DNA of 64,000 nucleotides from Chondrosia reniformis (lineage: Eukaryota > Porifera > Demospongiae > Chondrillida > Chondrillidae), in the NCBI GenBank assembly GCA_947172415.1, contig OX359201.1, forward strand, positions 744,001 to 808,000, read 5' to 3'. The notes under the pieces were generated by a model, which saw only the letters and a program-made list of their open reading frames with translations, was not told the DNA's origin and made no database searches. A program made the translations under genes and the position numbers. Below are positions 1-11,271 of the stretch, piece after piece. How positions within the stretch are numbered: position 1 is the stretch's first letter; each line of letters begins with the position of its first letter.

Positions 1-546
1 GTAGAGAGCGCATTTACTGCGTACGTATATGGAGCTCGTAATCTCTCTAAAATTTTTGCCTCTCAAGATTAAAATTCTAAAAAGAAAGATGACAGAACAA
101 AGCTAATGAGATTCATTGGCTTCTGTCATAAAGAGACTCATGAAGACAATGTCCTATGTTGTCATTCTTCCTGGTTTAGGGAAGTTTAGACTCCTTCCCT
201 GACCTTTGACCTTTGATAACCTTTATGTATGTGGTGTTCAATTTTCATTAAGATAAACCAAATTTGATATAATAATTTGACAGTCTAAAAGGTAACTTAT
301 GTAAAATTATAAGTGGAGAAGAAGATGAAAGACTCCTGTATTTTCATCCAAAGCTCTCTCCAGGTGTTTAGTTCTCTATATATAGGCTTTTTACAGAATG
401 GGCACAGCATGTAGGAAAATGGTGTATTTGATTTTTATACATAAGTATGTATGACACTATCAGGTAAAGTCTTATATTCCCACCACTTCCAGTGTTGACA
501 CTAGATAGATTGGGTTGACTGATTTTGATTTTTCTTTTTCTTTCAG
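1..546. other. Upstream/intronic sequence of the DOK-like gene
   Basis: No coding exon could be recognised here. The stretch ends in a pyrimidine-rich tract and a cag acceptor at 544-546, so at least its 3' part is the intron before the DOK-like exon. Positions about 329-441 are a copy of the dispersed repeat family described at 32796-33010. Confidence 0.6.
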
Positions 547-2103
547 GGGATTCTCTGTGTTGGATCAAATTTGAAGAACAAATCCAAAAAGAAATGGAAA
601 GAGCGATGGATTGTTGTTCGTCAACGCAAGCAAACCAACTACAGTGAAATTAGAGTATATCAAAGCACCAAGATGAGGACGGAGTACCAGAATCCGGTGG
701 GCATCCTCGCCCTCCACTCCTACCTCTCCGTGTACCTCCCAAAGGAGTGCTCCTATCCGCATGTGTTTGTAGTGGAGGGACCGGACGAGGTGATATACTT
801 GTCTGCTAAGAGTGATGAGGAGAGAGATGTTTGGATGAACACAATTCAGTCTTTGGAGATTTTCGACCATAAAAAGTTGGGAAATTTCTGCTTCACAGTG
901 ACAGGTACAAATCTCCCAGATATGGCTCGGCTTGGAATTTGTGGTGATAGAAACTATAATCTCATTATCACACAAGATGAGCTGATTATTACACTAGCAC
1001 ATACCAGTGCTGTACTAGCAAAATGGCCGCTCGTAACTCTTAGGAAGTACTGGTTTGAATATGATGTCTTTTCAATACACTCTGGCAGTAAATCTCCAAG
1101 GGGTCCTGGTGAATACAGTTTTAAGACCAATCAATCTGAAGAAATATTTGAAACGTTGGATAAGGTGATTGAACAGAAGGCTAGGATGTCTACAAACCCA
1201 CCATCTCCCTCTGTGGACCGCCCACCTGTTCTGCCTCCAAAAGATGATATCAATACCTCAAAACCACAACCATCTTCCGGCACAGAACTCATGCAGTATC
1301 ATGAAATTAATGATGACATTCGGCCTCAGGTTCAACCAATCAGTAACCCTCCTGCCTTGGGGGAGAACATAGAATATGCCAGAACACAGCACAACCTTGG
1401 TAACTATCGGCAACCAACTGTATCAAAAGAGAAAATTGACCCAAATATGTACAGTACCTTGGTACATGGAGATAAGCTTGGTACATGGCGGTCAGCCTCA
1501 ATTGATTCCAAGGCTCAGTACGAGATGGCAAAGCACTCGCATAACAAGAACCCCAGTGCTGGAGAGTACAGCATAGCATATACGGGACCTGCTGCTGGTA
1601 CACACCCAATAGAAATTCCACCCTCAGCCCCGCCCCCTCCCAAAGAGGTCTCCCCCTTAACCAGCCCCAACCGTGCCCAGGCCAAGAACCCAACGTATGA
1701 ACCAGCCGGAGAGGTTGTTAAAAATGGTGAAGATCAATCTTCTGGTACTGGCAATTCAAAACCTTTTAAATCCACCCTACTCAATACAGAGGGGAAACCC
1801 CTAACAAGGACATACAGTGAAGTAAGGAAAGATAAAACTTCCGTGAAGCAGAAAATTGTGGAAGTTGATCCAGATGATTCAGACAGTGGGACAGATGAAA
1901 CTCCAGCTTCCAAGTCACCACCTGAGCTTCCTGCTCGTGCGTTCACTAAGAGTGAATGTGAAGAATTGCATCTCAGTAATGAGCCTCCAAAACCTCCACC
2001 ACGCCAGCCATACTCTAAGAGCGAATGCGAGGAGCTAATGCTCAGCACCACGCCCACCACACCCATTGCCCCACCCCCTGCAAACCTAGAAGATTATGTT
2101 TAA
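547..2103 (+). CDS. DOK-family docking protein (PH + IRS-type PTB), 5' exon missing
   Basis: A membrane-recruited adaptor that acts downstream of tyrosine kinases. This single large exon opens after an acceptor at 546 in frame with GILCVGSNLKNKS, the first strand of a PH domain (about residues 1-105 of the exon). An IRS-type PTB domain follows (about 110-205, from FCFTVTG to the EIFETLDKVI helix). The remaining 300 residues are a disordered tail typical of DOK proteins, with candidate phosphotyrosines (IEYART, NMYSTL, NPTYEP, C-terminal LEDYV) and proline-rich SH3 ligands (PPVLPPK, PPELPAR, PPKPPPR). The tail repeats KSECEEL twice. No ATG lies in this exon before the PH domain, so the start is upstream, possibly outside the window. 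It ends 200 bp from the convergent RPL5 gene. Family membership is secure; assignment to DOK1-7 subtypes is not. Confidence 0.85.
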   Translation, partial: GILCVGSNLKNKSKKKWKERWIVVRQRKQTNYSEIRVYQSTKMRTEYQNPVGILALHSYLSVYLPKECSYPHVFVVEGPDEVIYLSAKSDEERDVWMNTIQSLEIFDHKKLGNFCFTVTGTNLPDMARLGICGDRNYNLIITQDELIITLAHTSAVLAKWPLVTLRKYWFEYDVFSIHSGSKSPRGPGEYSFKTNQSEEIFETLDKVIEQKARMSTNPPSPSVDRPPVLPPKDDINTSKPQPSSGTELMQYHEINDDIRPQVQPISNPPALGENIEYARTQHNLGNYRQPTVSKEKIDPNMYSTLVHGDKLGTWRSASIDSKAQYEMAKHSHNKNPSAGEYSIAYTGPAAGTHPIEIPPSAPPPPKEVSPLTSPNRAQAKNPTYEPAGEVVKNGEDQSSGTGNSKPFKSTLLNTEGKPLTRTYSEVRKDKTSVKQKIVEVDPDDSDSGTDETPASKSPPELPARAFTKSECEELHLSNEPPKPPPRQPYSKSECEELMLSTTPTTPIAPPPANLEDYV

Positions 2104-2304
2104 AATTTGCTCTATTTCACAAAGGCTATGTTGTGTATATGTATATCACAACTTGACTATGGAATGTCTCCAACATTTGCAGTGCTTTTATAATCTCATA
2201 TCTGCATTAAATATTGTACACCTATTTTCAGTGTAATATGTAATATTTCAAATATCAAAATTTGTGATTATTAATCCATTACAATACATTCTAAAGTTTA
2301 ACAT

Positions 2305-4460
2305 TTAGTCTTCTTCTTCCATTCGAAGGTAAGCTGCCTTCTTTTGAGCCACACGATCATCTTTCTGCTGTTTAGACATTTTGGCCCTATTCCACCTCTT
2401 TGGCTCCTTTGGAATGTAAGGCTCTTTCTTAACTCTGACAGGATCCTCTCTTATCTTGCTGTGAGCTTTCTTGTACATTTCCTCCAACTAATACACAAAA
2501 TACATAAATTTCACCAAATTCTCATTAAAATTGTCAGTTCTAAACACAACTACTGCAAATGGCAGATAAATTGTAATTTTGTACTATAAAGAGAAAATTC
2601 TTATATTGTATAATCTCCACTCTCCATACATAACCCATTATTTATATATGAGGCACATCTTTGCATACTAATGCAAACATCTACTGGTCTAAGGAAATAT
2701 TTGTTCTACTCTAAGATTATCCAGGGGCTATGACTACTACTGTTAATGGGTACTACTCCCTTTACGTACTGTGGTCACTACCGTTACTGTGGTCACTACC
2801 GTTACTGTGGTCACTACCGTTACTGTGGTCACTACCGTTACTGTGGTCACTACCGTTACTGTGGTCACTACCGTTACTGTGGTCACTACCGTTACTGTGG
2901 TTACTACCGTTACTGTGGTCACTACCGTTACTGTGGTCACTACCGTTACTGTGGTCACTACCGTTACTGTGGTCACTACTGTTACTGTGGTTACTACCGT
3001 TACAGTGGGTGCAACTCACATCGTCTGGCCCAACTCCATTCTCAATGTATTTTGAAAAGTGAGATTTGTACTTATCATCGTCCTCCTCTTGTAACAGTCT
3101 CATGTAGTCGGCAACATGGCCGCCAAAGAGGTACTTTTTGAGAGTCTCTCCATTTAGCTCCTTGGTCTCATCGTCATAGCCAACCAATCGAGATGGACTA
3201 CAGAATCAAAGATTATGTAAATATTGCAAGAGCTTCCAGATACAACAAAGAAGAATTTGTGCTGGCAATGATTATGTACACACATCTATGTACTGCGCCA
3301 TACTATTTAATACATATACTACAGAGTATGTTACTATTAAAACAGCACCTCAAAATTAATAATAGAAAAATTCAACTATACACTAAAGTTGTAAGTACAA
3401 ATGATCAGAAATAGACATTTCTAATGACAGGTTCCACTCTTATGATATTATAGTCATGTTGGTCACGTCACATGCAAGGTCCTTTGGCCATCCCATAGCT
3501 AGCTATCTCACCTGTGCGGTACATTGATTCCACCATCAGCCGCTCCCTTCATTGCTGCAAACACTCTTGCTCCAGTTGTGCTCCGGACCAGACCAATATC
3601 CAGGAGGGCCTTGAAGGGTGCAGGGGAATCTGGAAGCTCATCCACTACATAATCTTCACCATCCACCTCCTCCTGGCCCTGGTACTTGTCTGCCAGGTTT
3701 AGCTGTGTCAGCAACTACAGAGAAGTTAGATATGCCAATAAATAGATATCTTGAATCACTAACAGTTCCATCTTATGAAATTATACAGGCCAGAAACAAC
3801 TTTATTACATTAACATAATGGATACAAAAGGGATTTCAGATCAGTTTCCCATAAAATACGATTTCCAGCTCATTCTAAATAACAGGGACTTACTCTTCTC
3901 GCCAGAAGCAGTCCAGTACAGTAGGCAGCCGCGTAGTTGGTTAACCCAATGGGTATGCCGTATCCCTTGAGTTCGTGAGCATAGGCCGAACAGAGAATGT
4001 AGTCTCCCTCGATCCTTGCATAGATAATCTGACAGATAATATCTTTTCTGGTAAATCGGACGACCAGACGATACTTTGGCGTGTTGTATTTGTTTTTGTC
4101 TTGAGCAATAAGCCTCTTACGCGCGTAATAGTCAGTTTTACCCTCTAAAATGGAGTATAGAAATGGTTTAGTATAACAACTACAAAAATGATTCAGAACA
4201 TGCAGCTACATTTTCTAACCTCTTCTTCTGCGGAACTTGACTTGGTACCTCTTAAAATATGGCTTGTTCTTCACTACTTTAACAAATCCCTATCCAAATT
4301 GAAAAAAAGCAAGATCATTATCCGTAGTAACATTCGTATAATTGAGATAAAAAAAGGAATCGCCTTAAAGCAAGAATTTCGAATACTTTCTGAAGATATA
4401 ATCCTAACGCATTGATCCTCTATCGTGGTTATTGTGTTTCTAATAGAGACTTACTGGCAT
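2305..4460 (-). CDS. RPL5: Large-subunit ribosomal protein uL18 (RPL5), six exons
   Basis: This cytosolic 60S protein binds 5S rRNA and, with RPL11, forms the 5S RNP. Exons in coding order are 4460-4455, 4289-4220, 4144-3894, 3714-3512, 3197-3020 and 2487-2305. All phases agree and give 296 residues, against 297 in human. The first coding exon holds only ATG CCA before a GTAAGT donor, an arrangement common in ribosomal protein genes. Recognisable segments are [18 protein letters not shown] (5S-binding N-terminus), [27 protein letters not shown] and the basic C-terminus [20 protein letters not shown]. The last intron carries an 18-bp tandem array. The gene is divergent from TRAPPC1, with 118 bp between the ATGs. 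Confidence 0.97.
2769..3004. repeat. 18-bp minisatellite in the last RPL5 intron
   Basis: About 13 copies of an 18-bp unit (ggtcactaccgttactgt), near-perfect. The array ends about 15 bp from the GTGAGT donor at 3019. The period is a multiple of three, so all frames stay open and produce repetitive ORFs that are not genes. Confidence 0.95.
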
Positions 4461-4578
4461 TCTGAAAGGTCCTGCTTTTTCCTTGTAGATTAATGTAACA
4501 AACTAGGACTAATGTTCGATGCACACGTGGGTACACTGATTAGTAGGGGCATACTCTTTTAGCCAAGGGACACCTAGA
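4461..4578. promoter_or_regulatory. Bidirectional promoter RPL5 / TRAPPC1
   Basis: Only 118 bp separate the two start codons of these divergent genes, so both core promoters and 5' UTRs must lie here. No clear TATA box is visible. Confidence 0.7.
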
Positions 4579-5010
4579 ATGACGGTTTATAATATGTACA
4601 TCTTTAACAAAGACGGGGACTGTATTTTTTATCGAGAATGGAACAGAAAGAAACACACAAGAATGTCCAAAGAAGAAGAATTTAAACTGATGTACGGAAT
4701 GTTATTTTCAATCAAATCTTTTATAGTTCCCAGAATGTCTCCGGAAGGGCCGAAGGATGGCTTTATCGGATACAAGACTAGTTCCTATCACTTGCATTTC
4801 TTAGAAACGCCCTCAAGTTTAAAAATTGTTATGAACACTGATCCCAATAATACCAGTGCAGTCCGTAAACATTTGGAAGTTATCTACGGCACCATCTTTG
4901 TTCAGTACGTTGCCAAAAATCCTCTCATTAAAGTGCATGAAACCATAGATAGTGAGCTTTTTGCCAACAAACTGGACGAATATGTTAGGAGCCTTCCTTA
5001 TTTTTCATAA
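4579..5010 (+). CDS. TRAPPC1: TRAPP complex subunit 1 (Bet5), intronless
   Basis: A small longin-fold subunit of the TRAPP tethering complexes, which activate Rab1/Ypt1 at the Golgi. The 143-residue ORF begins MTVYNMYIFNKDGDC and has the conserved FYREWNRKK loop and the MLFSIKSF and GYKTSSYHLHFLETP segments; human TRAPPC1 has 145 residues. It is complete in one exon. Its 3' part, from about codon 46, was copied together with downstream DNA into an inverted, truncated duplicate at 24076-24420. Confidence 0.96.
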   Translation: MTVYNMYIFNKDGDCIFYREWNRKKHTRMSKEEEFKLMYGMLFSIKSFIVPRMSPEGPKDGFIGYKTSSYHLHFLETPSSLKIVMNTDPNNTSAVRKHLEVIYGTIFVQYVAKNPLIKVHETIDSELFANKLDEYVRSLPYFS

Positions 5011-5098
5011 TAAATGTATACACATGCAAGTTAATTGATACAATATCTAAAGTCGTCCATTTTGATCCTATTGCGAAAGAACTCAATGCTCACGTGAT

Positions 5099-5220
5099 CA
5101 AAACCTAAGCAACCGAGGTGTGAAAAGTTATAATTTATGCAGACGTCATATTATTACGTCATCGATTCCTAATTTGGCAGTGAGCGCGGGAATATAAATG
5201 ACGGGAGGTGTGAAAAATCT
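5099..5220 (+). promoter_or_regulatory. Putative promoter of noncoding module A
   Basis: Contains two copies of aggtgtgaaaa (about 5118 and 5206), a match to the T-box site AGGTGTGA; two acgtca CRE/ATF half-sites (about 5143-5163); and a TATA-like aatataaat near 5191-5199. The TATA-like box lies about 25-30 bp before the point at which similarity to copy B becomes near-perfect. Function is inferred. Confidence 0.5.
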
Positions 5221-5876
5221 CAGTTTACCCCCAGTGGCTTACTTGACGCGTGAGATTGCTAAAGTTTCTGTGCCTGACGGTGGTCTTTCCTTATCCCGAG
5301 TAGTCCTGTTCGGAGCGCTAGACAAGTAGACCCAGGATTCCCCTCGGCTCCGCCAGCGAGCTGAGAATGCGGCCTGGTGTCACGTTGGATATGCAATCTG
5401 ATCAGGAACTCAGTGGGAGGGTTGGTGCTTGGGATTGGTCCTCACTAGCTCTGGCTTCGGCTGGGGTCTGACGGCACGGAGATTGAGGTGATCACGTAAC
5501 TATGTAAGTTGAAGTCGGTTGTCGACACCTGATTTGGGCAGTTGTTTCGCCAGTCCCCACTTCAAGGACGTCATCCGATCCTGAGGAGTTAAAGGTGTGG
5601 CAACACACTGATTCTCATCGGGGCAGTTTGCGGTTCGGGAGGGTCGGACTTGGCATAGGCTGAAAGTGAGGCTAACGCTGATCGATTCCTATGTCATGGC
5701 TAGTAACTCCATGAGTGCAGATTACTGCGCAGTTACAGCTTCTGTTACACAATAGTTAGTGTCAACGCTGTGGGGTGGGGCACGATGTACTTTCACCTCC
5801 TCGTGGTGTGCCCTGGGGCAACTCTACTTGAGTTGTGCTGAGAGAAGTACATGACCAGTGTCAGGAACTTATTTTT
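5221..5876 (+). ncRNA. Candidate structured noncoding RNA, copy A
   Basis: A 656-nt block of clearly higher GC content than its surroundings, with no ORF of 60 codons across the block. It begins about 25 bp after a TATA-like box and ends at a run of five T residues (5872-5876), which fits a Pol III stop but is also followed by a possible GTAAAG splice donor. Copy B (23308-23963) has exactly the same length and differs at only two positions by eye (near 5273 and 5757), while both flanks differ at 3 to 4 percent. Short hairpins are visible, for example caactc/gagttg near 5819-5836 and cacga/tcgtg near 5781-5805. I compared it from memory with RNase P, MRP, SRP, 7SK, U1-U6, U3 and telomerase RNA and found no convincing match. 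It could also be a 5' leader exon. Confidence 0.5.
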
Positions 5877-6095
5877 CAGGTAAAGTTAAGCTTACACAAT
5901 ACTTTGTATGTATTGGATATGATAATGTATAATAACATTAAATTATTATTTTTATGCACCTATAGTTACTCCTTTGCAACACCAGAACCCCAGAACTTAT
6001 CCCCAAGATTCATCAGCTGGCAATTAAGAGGACTTTTATATTACATGATATGTGGGGATATTTAATTTTAAGACTTACTTGTTATCTCTTGTGCA

Positions 6096-6978
6096 TATAT
6101 GTGAGGCACTTTATTACATCAGCCTTTTTAACTTTCAGTGACACTACCTAATAATTTTTATATATATACAATTTAAGGAAGTGTTCAATTTTGGTGAATC
6201 TTTGAAGGGTGTCTAGTCTATATTAAAAAACAGCACCAGAGTACAGACCCAATGAGGCACTGTCAGGTAAACATTCACATCATAATCATAGCATGCAGAT
6301 ACAATTAATATTCCTCTTGCACTAGTATGTGCTTAAGCTATACCTTCTGTTTGGATTGATGCATAAGTTACAAAATACATTGTAGAAACAATTGTGAAAA
6401 GAACCACATTGTTTGAACATTTATTATACGTATATAGATTAATATACATATATTTTATTATTTGACTATATATACAATGTTAAATTATGTATATAAATTG
6501 TGAAAATGTATGAATACAGCCATATGTGGGATCTGAGTACGTTTTAATGGAGTAACCACAAGTATTTTGCTAACGTCCTTTCCAAGGAATTGTGCAATTA
6601 ATATTGTTAAACAATACAGATTTATAATAGTCTAATGCTATAATAATATTAGCTATTCTTTAATTCATTCTAATTAATTACATTGTTGCTTTTACCAGTA
6701 TATATCCTTTGTCCAGCTGCAGTACATCTAACTAGATTACATGTTTAATATGAACTAATTAACCAATATTGAGTTAGTCAATTAGAGGACAATGTACTAA
6801 TTCATCTGGTATTAAGCTCGTTAATACATAACCAGTATGCACCTGTGGTTCACCATTCTGCCAATTCCCCTCTCAGAGCATCGTTACTTGCTGTAGAGGA
6901 GAAGAGTTTAAGTTTAGCTTGAAATTACAATTAAGGTTTTCTCAACTAAGATTCTAAATACTTGGTGATATATTTAGG
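6096..6978. other. Intergenic, AT-rich
   Basis: No gene recognised. A tag at about 6973-6975, just before the tubulin ATG, could be the acceptor of a 5'-UTR intron. Confidence 0.5.
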
Positions 6979-8325
6979 ATGCGTGAGTGTATCTCCATTC
7001 ACATTGGTCAAGCTGGTTGTCAGATTGGGAATGCCTGTTGGGAGTTGTACTGCCTTGAGCACGGAATCACTCCAGATGGATTGCTGCCAGGGAGAGAGGT
7101 CACCCAGAAGGATGATGCCGTCCTCTCCTTCTTCAGTGAGAGCAGGGCAGGAAAGTTTGTGCCTAGGTGTATCTTTGTGGACCTTGAACCCACTGTAGTG
7201 GATGAGGTGCGTAACGGAGAATACCGTGATCTCTTCCATCCAGAGCAAATGATCACTGGGAAGGAAGATGCTGCCAACAACTATGCTAGGGGCCACTACA
7301 CAATCGGTAAGATCGAGATTGATAATGTTCTTGATAGAGTGCGTAAGCTTTCTGATCAATGTGCTGGCCTGCAAGGCTTTCTGGTCTTCCATTCCTTTGG
7401 TGGAGGCACTGGGTCTGGATTTACTTCACTCCTGATGGAGAGGCTTTCTGTAGATTATGGCAAAAAGTCAAAATTGGAATTTGCAGTTTACCCTGCTCCC
7501 CAAGTGTCCACTGCTGTGGTTGAGCCATACAACTCTATCCTCACCACCCACACCACACTGGAACACACAGACTGTGCCTTTATGGTTGACAACGAGGCCA
7601 TCTATGATATCTGCAATCGAAATATGGATATTGAGAGACCTTCCTATAAAAACCTCAACCGCCTGATCTGCCAAGTTGTCTCCTCCATTACTTCATCTCT
7701 GAGATTTGAAGGCTCCCTCAATGTTGACCTGACAGAGTTCCAGACTAATTTGGTGCCTTATCCCAGAATCCATTTCCCCCTGGTCACCTACTCTCCACTG
7801 ATTTCAGTACAGAAAGCACATCACGAGCAGTTTACTGTTCAAGAGATCACTGCTTCTTGCTTTGAGCCAGGCACGCAAATGGTAAAGTGTGATCCACGTC
7901 GAGGAAAGTACATGGCCTCCTGTCTCCTCTATCGTGGAGATGTGGTCCCAAAGGATGTTAATGCAGCTATTGGCATCATTAAGGCTAGGCGCAACATTCA
8001 GTTTGTAGATTGGTGCCCCACTGGTTTCAAAGTTGGCATAAACAGCCAGCCCCCGATGGTGGTGCCAGGCGGAGATCTTGCAAAGGTGCCTCGTTCTGTT
8101 TGTGCCCTGTCTAACACCACTGCCATAGGTGAGGCTTGGCATAGATTAAGCCAAAAATTTGATCTCATGTATGCAAAGCGAGCCTTTGTCCATTGGTATG
8201 TTGGAGAGGGAATGGAAGAGGGAGAGTTCGGGGAGGCTAGAGAAGATATGGCCGCTCTGGAGAAGGACTACGAGGAGGTTGCAGTTGAAACACCAGAAGA
8301 TGGAGAAGAAGATGTTCAGTATTAA
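6979..8325 (+). CDS. Alpha-tubulin 1, divergent paralogue, intronless
   Basis: The 448-residue ORF starts MRECIS, the N-terminal tetrapeptide MREC used for tubulin mRNA autoregulation. It has the GTP-binding GGGTGSG loop, the T7-loop [10 protein letters not shown] with the catalytic glutamate that acts on beta-tubulin GTP, and a C-terminal tail ending in tyrosine (EEDVQY). It is the most divergent of the four copies. The residue 35-50 loop is [14 protein letters not shown], with Glu at position 40 instead of the acetylatable Lys. Further substitutions lie at [12 protein letters not shown] and in the 380s ([11 protein letters not shown]). It is convergent with the other three genes. Confidence 0.96.
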   Translation: MRECISIHIGQAGCQIGNACWELYCLEHGITPDGLLPGREVTQKDDAVLSFFSESRAGKFVPRCIFVDLEPTVVDEVRNGEYRDLFHPEQMITGKEDAANNYARGHYTIGKIEIDNVLDRVRKLSDQCAGLQGFLVFHSFGGGTGSGFTSLLMERLSVDYGKKSKLEFAVYPAPQVSTAVVEPYNSILTTHTTLEHTDCAFMVDNEAIYDICNRNMDIERPSYKNLNRLICQVVSSITSSLRFEGSLNVDLTEFQTNLVPYPRIHFPLVTYSPLISVQKAHHEQFTVQEITASCFEPGTQMVKCDPRRGKYMASCLLYRGDVVPKDVNAAIGIIKARRNIQFVDWCPTGFKVGINSQPPMVVPGGDLAKVPRSVCALSNTTAIGEAWHRLSQKFDLMYAKRAFVHWYVGEGMEEGEFGEAREDMAALEKDYEEVAVETPEDGEEDVQY

Positions 8326-9915
8326 TACAAGATCTAGAGATGACTGAAATTATAGGATAGGTAATACACAATAACATACAGATAATTAGCTGTATAATAT
8401 GCATTTAGGAAAGTGTGTAACTCAATTTTGGTCTGGTTGATTTGGAAATAACATTGTAGTGGTTGTATTAAAAATGAAAATGAAAGAGTCAAAATTGAAG
8501 ATGTTCCACAAAGACACATTTCAGTTTACTAACATTCTGCTCATGAGTATTTTCAACTCCCAAAGAACTTAAATAACATGGTCATCACATTTTCAATGTT
8601 CAATTTCTAAAGAGATACATATATATGTGTACAGCTATATTATGCTACATCATTGCATATGCATGAATACATGTATGTACACACATACCTACAGGTACAC
8701 AGATAACAAACTAGTTACAGTTTACACAACCTGATTACACCATTATACTTGATATTATCTTTGTAATATGATTAGCCATTGAGGCTAACAGAATATGAAA
8801 TTCTATACATTACACAACAATATGTCTGGTTTATAGGTATGTACATATAGTGCTCGGCCAGCTGGTCATCAGACAATGGGATGTACACTGTGTAAATACA
8901 TATAAACAGTGTATTGGTAGATAATTGTTCAGCTATTTATGTACAAAATAATAATAATGGGTAAATGGAGAGCATACTATGGTTAGGTATATCGCACACT
9001 ACTAATTCCTGACATATATGGCTGGGTGCATGAATGACCCCTTTACACACCTGACGGTATATTTATTATTTGACTGTAAAAGGAATCATTTAATATGCTA
9101 ATAAATGGTTCAATGAATGTGGAGAGCCTAGATGTCTAGAATGAATGGTTTCACTAGTCACTCCATCTGATTCAAGGAAGTATGTTATATGTTTTAACTT
9201 TACACTCCCACACTTCCTATTTAACTGTATACGTACTATTTCACAAATTAGTTCACTCCAGCAGAGTATTGTCTTTATGTGTGTAGGATAACCCCATTAG
9301 GTTCTTTAGCTGCTAAACATCTCTAATCCAAGTGGACTGGCACCTAGGTACAGTACAGTACAGAGTAGAAATTCATATCTAAATTCACTCTTATTACATT
9401 AACCAATTGCAATAATGCCCAGCCCACTACTCACTGTACTAATTTAGCACCATGGGAACACATAAGGGATTCTGATTGAATTAGGCAGACAATAAAAGTA
9501 AAAGTGAATTAAGTCATCTATAGCTAGAGACTTGAAAGTGAAAGATTTTCTGTCAATAGAAGTCAGAGAATTTAGTTACCTTTTATACTATCAGTCATAT
9601 ATTGAGGATACTTACACCTCATATAGTCAAAGAGCTTAATATTTATGATACACACACACACACACACACACACACTCACGCATGTACTATCAGTGTGTGT
9701 ACAGCTAATGTCAGGTGAAGTATATAATAGCACAGCTTTTGTAACAAATGAAAATTTTAAGTTCTTTTATGAATACTTATTACTAAAGTTGTAAAGAATA
9801 TGGTACAAAATTAATGGATTCAAATATTCTATGATTCATGAATAAGTTAGGAACAAATTGATGAAACTTTGAAATGCAAACTAGTTTCAAACTACAGCTT
9901 CACTTGAAAGTGATA
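8326..9915. other. Intergenic between convergent tubulin genes
   Basis: About 1.6 kb, AT-rich, with no coding potential seen. A (CA)n microsatellite occupies about 9651-9675. Confidence 0.6.
9651..9675. repeat. (CA)n microsatellite
   Basis: About 12 uninterrupted ca units. Confidence 0.9.
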
Positions 9916-11271
9916 TTAGTATTCAGTTTCACCTTCTTCATCACCATCTTCTACTGTATCAGTACCAACCTCCTCGTAGTCCTTCTCCAGAGCAGCCATA
10001 TCTTCTCTGGCCTCCCCAAACTCTCCCTCCTCCATTCCCTCTCCAACATACCAGTGGACAAAGGCTCGCTTGGCATACATGAGGTCAAATTTGTGGTCCA
10101 GTCTGGCCCAAGCCTCAGCTATGGCAGTGGTATTGGACAGCATACAAACTGCTCTCGGAACCTTAGCCAGGTCTCCTCCAGGTACAACAGATGGAGGCTG
10201 GCTGTTAATTCCAACTTTGAAACCAGTTGGACACCAATCCACAAACTGAATTGATTTCTTGGCCTTAATGGCTGCTATGGCAGCACTAGTATCCTTTGGG
10301 ACCACATCACCACGATACAGGAGACAGCAGGCCATGTACTTGCCATGACGAGGGTCACACTTCACCATCTGATTTCCCGGCTCAAAGCAAGAAGAGGTTA
10401 TGTCAGCAACTGAAAAGTGCTCGTGCTGAGCTTTTTCTGCAGACACTACTGGTGCATAGGTGACCAGAGGAAAATGGATTCTGGGATAGGGCACCAAGTT
10501 GGTTTGGAACTCATTAAGGTCAACATTGAGGGATCCTTCAAATCTCAGAGAGGCAGTGATGGAAGAGACAATCTGGCAGATGAGACGATTGAGGTTATGG
10601 TAACTTGGCCTCTCAATGTCTGTTTTCTTTTTGCAGAGGTCGAAAATAGCCTCGTTATCCATCATGAAGGCACAATCAGTGTGTTCCAGTGTGGTGTGGG
10701 TGGTGAGGATAGAGTTGTACGGCTCAACCACAGCAGTGGACACTTGGGGAGCGGGGTAGATGGCAAATTCCAATTTTGACTTTTTGCCATATTCCACAGA
10801 AAGCCTTTCCATCAGAAGTGAAGTAAATCCAGACCCAGTACCTCCACCAAAGGAATGGAAGACCAGAAAACCTTGCAGGCCGGAGCATTGGTCAGTCAGC
10901 TTGCGGATTTTTTCAATGACCTCATCGATCACCTCTTTGCCAATCGTATAGTGGCCACGAGCGTAGTTATTGGCAGCATCTTCTTTTCCTGAAACGAGCT
11001 GCTCTGGATGGAAGAGCTGGCGATAGACCCCCGTACGGATTTCGTCCACTACGGTCGGCTCCAGGTCCACGAATATAGCGCGAGGAACGTGCCTACCGGA
11101 TCCAGTTTCGCTGAAAAACGTATTGTACGAATCTTCCCCTCCGCCAAGTGTCTTATCAGACGGCATCATACCATCTGGGGTGATTCCGTGCTCGAGGCAG
11201 TACAACTCCCAGCAGGCATTCCCGATCTGACAACCAGCTTGACCAATGTGAACAGAGATACACTCACGCAT
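9916..11271 (-). CDS. Alpha-tubulin 2, intronless, retains Lys40
   Basis: The 451-residue ORF begins [14 protein letters not shown] set the start at 11271 because upstream in-frame codons do not belong to the family and MREC is invariant. The loop [15 protein letters not shown] has Lys at residue 40, the luminal acetylation site written by alphaTAT1/MEC-17. The GTP motif GGGTGSG, catalytic-Glu loop [10 protein letters not shown] and C-terminal tail ending EGETEY (substrate for detyrosination) are present. An upstream TATA-like tatataaa on the minus strand lies about 100 bp before the ATG. Confidence 0.97.
   Translation of the reverse strand: MRECISVHIGQAGCQIGNACWELYCLEHGITPDGMMPSDKTLGGGEDSYNTFFSETGSGRHVPRAIFVDLEPTVVDEIRTGVYRQLFHPEQLVSGKEDAANNYARGHYTIGKEVIDEVIEKIRKLTDQCSGLQGFLVFHSFGGGTGSGFTSLLMERLSVEYGKKSKLEFAIYPAPQVSTAVVEPYNSILTTHTTLEHTDCAFMMDNEAIFDLCKKKTDIERPSYHNLNRLICQIVSSITASLRFEGSLNVDLNEFQTNLVPYPRIHFPLVTYAPVVSAEKAQHEHFSVADITSSCFEPGNQMVKCDPRHGKYMACCLLYRGDVVPKDTSAAIAAIKAKKSIQFVDWCPTGFKVGINSQPPSVVPGGDLAKVPRAVCMLSNTTAIAEAWARLDHKFDLMYAKRAFVHWYVGEGMEEGEFGEAREDMAALEKDYEEVGTDTVEDGDEEGETEY

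Larger units (their letters stand above)
4715..6095 (+). repeat. Segmental duplication, copy A
   Basis: Matches 23100-24420 in reverse orientation. The shared segment contains the 3' part of TRAPPC1, a promoter-like stretch, a 656-nt GC-rich noncoding module and about 200 bp of AT-rich sequence. Copy A keeps the intact TRAPPC1 and is therefore probably the parent. Flanks differ from copy B at roughly 3 to 4 percent by eye, whereas the module differs at 2 positions. Confidence 0.95.

Noticed and set aside
2743..3187. Several long repetitive ORFs over the 18-bp array (for example [10 protein letters not shown] repeats)
   Set aside because: The repeat unit is a multiple of three, so all frames stay open. 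The true RPL5 exon ends at the GTGAGT donor at 3019.
3198..4454. Intronic C/D snoRNAs in RPL5, as in vertebrates
   Set aside because: I looked for RTGATGA and CTGA box pairs on the sense strand of each intron and found no convincing pair with terminal stems.
5221..5876. Identity of the 656-nt module as RNase P, telomerase, 7SK, SRP or U3 RNA
   Set aside because: None of the remembered conserved cores was found; in particular no CTAACCCTAA telomerase template and no RNase P CR-I/CR-V pair.
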